Assembly (NCBI GenBank): GCA_017459075.1 | Contig: JAFUDQ010000024.1 | Location: 1 to 42,085, forward strand | Origin: Bacteroidales bacterium | GTDB lineage: Bacteria > Bacteroidota > Bacteroidia > Bacteroidales > UBA932 | Reading direction: 5' to 3' | Length of the DNA stretch: 42,085 nucleotides | Shown here: piece after piece, positions 40,566 to 42,085 of the stretch | Layout: each line of letters begins with the position of its first letter | Numbering within the stretch: position 1 is the stretch's first letter | Translations under genes and position numbers: made by a program | Notes under the pieces: model-generated | The model's database searches: none | Told to the model about the DNA's origin: nothing | Seen by the model: only the letters and a program-made list of their open reading frames with translations

Positions 40566-41264
40566 TTATTCCACAATCAGTTTATAGCCGATTCCCCGGA
40601 CGTTGATGATGCGGAGGCGGGGGTCTTGGGAGAGGGCGCGGCGGAGGCGGGTGATGAGGACCTGGAGGCTGCGGGCGTTGAAGAAGTCATCGTCGCCCCA
40701 TAGTGACAGGAGGATGTTCTGGGTGGGGATGATGCTGCCGCTGCCTTTGCATAGGAGCTGGAGAATATCAGCCTCGCGGCGCGGGATGAGGGTTGAATCG
40801 CCGCTGGGTCTGTAAAGCAGTGTTGCCGACTCCGGAGTGAACTGGTATTCACCGATGCTATAGGATGCTTGGCCTTTCTCCTGGTCGGGGGTCTTTTTCC
40901 CACTTCTTCCCAGGAGGGTTTTCATCCGGACTACCAGCTCGGGAATGGCGAAGGGCTTCTTGAGGTAGTCATCGGCCCCAAGGTTGAATCCGGTGACAAC
41001 ATCGTCCACGGTGGTCTTTGCGGTCAGGAACAGGATGGGCGTCTCCTTGTCGCTCTGGCGGATGGCTTTCACCATATCGAAACCGGACATCTTGGGCATC
41101 ATCACGTCCACCACCAGGATGTCGGGACGGATTTCAAAGTATCGGCGCAGGCCTTCCGAGCCGTCATAAGCCATCTCGACGGAGAAATCCATCGTCTCCA
41201 GGGCGTCTCTCACGATGCCGGAGAGCGTCCTTTCATCTTCTACCAACAGTACCTTGTAATTCAT
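40566..41264 (-). CDS. OmpR/PhoB-type response regulator
   Basis: A 232-residue regulator. The receiver has the acidic pair Glu 9-Asp 10, phospho-acceptor Asp 53 (VVDVMMPKMSG), the Thr in FLTAKTTVDD and Lys in DDYLKKPFA. The C-terminal winged-helix domain has IPRREADILQLLC, the WGDDDFFNARSLQVLITRLRRAL recognition region (written here in two pieces: WGDDDFFNARSL and ITRLRRAL) and IINVRGIGYKL. It overlaps the sensor kinase gene by 4 bases (ATGA), so the two form a co-transcribed pair with the kinase first. Targets unknown. Confidence 0.94.
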   Translation of the reverse strand: MNYKVLLVEDERTLSGIVRDALETMDFSVEMAYDGSEGLRRYFEIRPDILVVDVMMPKMSGFDMVKAIRQSDKETPILFLTAKTTVDDVVTGFNLGADDYLKKPFAIPELVVRMKTLLGRSGKKTPDQEKGQASYSIGEYQFTPESATLLYRPSGDSTLIPRREADILQLLCKGSGSIIPTQNILLSLWGDDDFFNARSLQVLITRLRRALSQDPRLRIINVRGIGYKLIVE

Positions 41265-42085
41265 AGTTCGATGGTGAATGTGCTGCCCTTGCCGGGTTCG
41301 CTATCGACGGAGATATGGCCACCGTGCTTCTCTACGATGGTTTTGGCGAAGAAAAGGCCGATACCGTAGCCTTTGACGTCGTGGACATCGCCGGTGGGTA
41401 CGCGGTAGAATTTCTCGAAGATATGTGCCTGCTTCTCGGGAGCAATGCCGATACCTTTGTCACGGACCAATATGCGGACGTGGCCATCTTTTTCCTCGGC
41501 AGAGAGATGGATGTCGGCGCTGTCGCCGGAGTACTTAACGGCATTGTCCAGGAGTGTGGCAATGACGCTGGACATCAGGGAAGCGTCTATGTCGGCCGTG
41601 AGGCCCTCAGGTATGACGCTGACGGCTATCTGGCAGGGCTTACCGGCACTGAGGCGGGTCTGGGCCGCTACGGACTCCAGCAACGGCTTCAGCTCAGTGC
41701 TCTCGATGCGGAGCGAGAGGCGATCCCGGTTCTCCATCGACATGGAAAGAATCTGCTCTACCATACCGTTCAGTTTCTCCAGGGATTCCCGGGTGACCTT
41801 CAGATATTCTTCCCGTTTCTCAGGATTCTTGTCAAGGCCATAGACCAGCATGGCGTCATTGGCGGCATAGGCCACGGCGATGGGGGTCTTCAGCTCGTGG
41901 GTCATATTGCTGGTGAAATCGGACTTCATTTCATCCAGCTCGCGCTGTTTGCGCAGGGCGCGTACCATCAGGTAGAAGACTAGTGCCAGGATCAGAAGAA
42001 TGCCGGCGGACATCAGGAGGACGCCCATCATTCCCCGGAGGATAGAGCCGGTCATCGGCTCGCAATACAGTTCATATCCGGCACC
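41261..42085 (-). CDS. Sensor histidine kinase, 5' end beyond the window
   Basis: Partial gene; the frame is open to the window edge, so a likely periplasmic sensor domain lies outside. What is present: a membrane segment (GVLLMSAGILLILALVFYL), then DEMKSDFTSNMTHELKTPIA (His box), N box VIATLLDNAVKYSG, G1 VRDKGIGI, F box IFEKFYRVP and G2 GYGIGLFFAKTIVEKHGG. It is an EnvZ/BaeS-type kinase, cognate to the next OmpR-type regulator. An ATG at 42055 could be called as start but lies just before the membrane segment. Confidence 0.9.
   Translation of the reverse strand, partial: GAGYELYCEPMTGSILRGMMGVLLMSAGILLILALVFYLMVRALRKQRELDEMKSDFTSNMTHELKTPIAVAYAANDAMLVYGLDKNPEKREEYLKVTRESLEKLNGMVEQILSMSMENRDRLSLRIESTELKPLLESVAAQTRLSAGKPCQIAVSVIPEGLTADIDASLMSSVIATLLDNAVKYSGDSADIHLSAEEKDGHVRILVRDKGIGIAPEKQAHIFEKFYRVPTGDVHDVKGYGIGLFFAKTIVEKHGGHISVDSEPGKGSTFTIEL

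Overview
The window looks like a chromosomal segment of a member of the Bacteroidales, probably an uncultured gut-type lineage. Three things point there. First, the gene content: Pth next to an L25/Ctc protein, a branched-chain 2-oxoacid:ferredoxin oxidoreductase operon with IlvE and butyrate kinase, a BT_3928-like DoxX/MauE protein beside FolP, and a phosphotransferase-RapZ fusion. Second, repeated matches to the Bacteroidetes promoter (TTTG, about 19 to 22 bases, TAnnTTTG) in front of many operons. Third, interspersed palindromic repeats. This is inference from genes and signals; no rRNA or tRNA gene was seen.

Layout. Positions 250-7000 hold a minus-strand chain (buk, ilvE, a small TPR gene, four VOR subunits, then rplY-pth from its own promoter), which should convert branched-chain 2-oxoacids to acyl-CoA and recover ATP through the kinase. 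Positions 7000-20320 are housekeeping: a lipoprotein with pncB, a plus-strand pair resembling cell-wall amino-sugar salvage (AmgK-like kinase fused to RapZ-C, and MurU), a CPBP protease with a sugar nucleotidyltransferase, an FtsB/DivIC protein, purB, folP, a DoxX-like protein, tmk, and a serine-peptidase/ATP-grasp fusion. Positions 20350-22976 hold a sigma54-type response regulator and its histidine kinase. The regulator carries in-frame repeat insertions, the kinase begins inside a hairpin element, and palindromes upstream look like enhancer sites. A Phd/YoeB toxin-antitoxin pair follows.

Positions 23987-36884 are a visibly AT-richer, nine-gene, single-strand island. In transcription order it encodes an FHA-FHA-TM-trypsin protease, a zinc-ribbon FHA protein, a membrane PP2C phosphatase, a Ser/Thr kinase-FHA-TM protein, an FHA-TM protein, a 1255-residue transmembrane kinase with about 17 tandem repeats, a secreted YbjN-like/Ig-like protein, a secreted papain-fold peptidase, and a soluble divergent kinase. 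I read it as a cytoplasmic kinase/phosphatase/FHA circuit wired through the inner membrane to periplasmic protease and repeat domains. It is the best candidate for an undescribed system here. Its promoter region seems to carry a structured leader with a terminator-like hairpin and competing stems.

Right of the island are gene debris, a GNAT/small-protein toxin-antitoxin-like pair, an IS5-type transposase, and a 5'-truncated second copy of the histidine kinase. The two kinase copies flank the island as direct repeats and share tracts of perfect identity. The window ends in a convergent OmpR-type two-component pair whose sensor runs off the edge.
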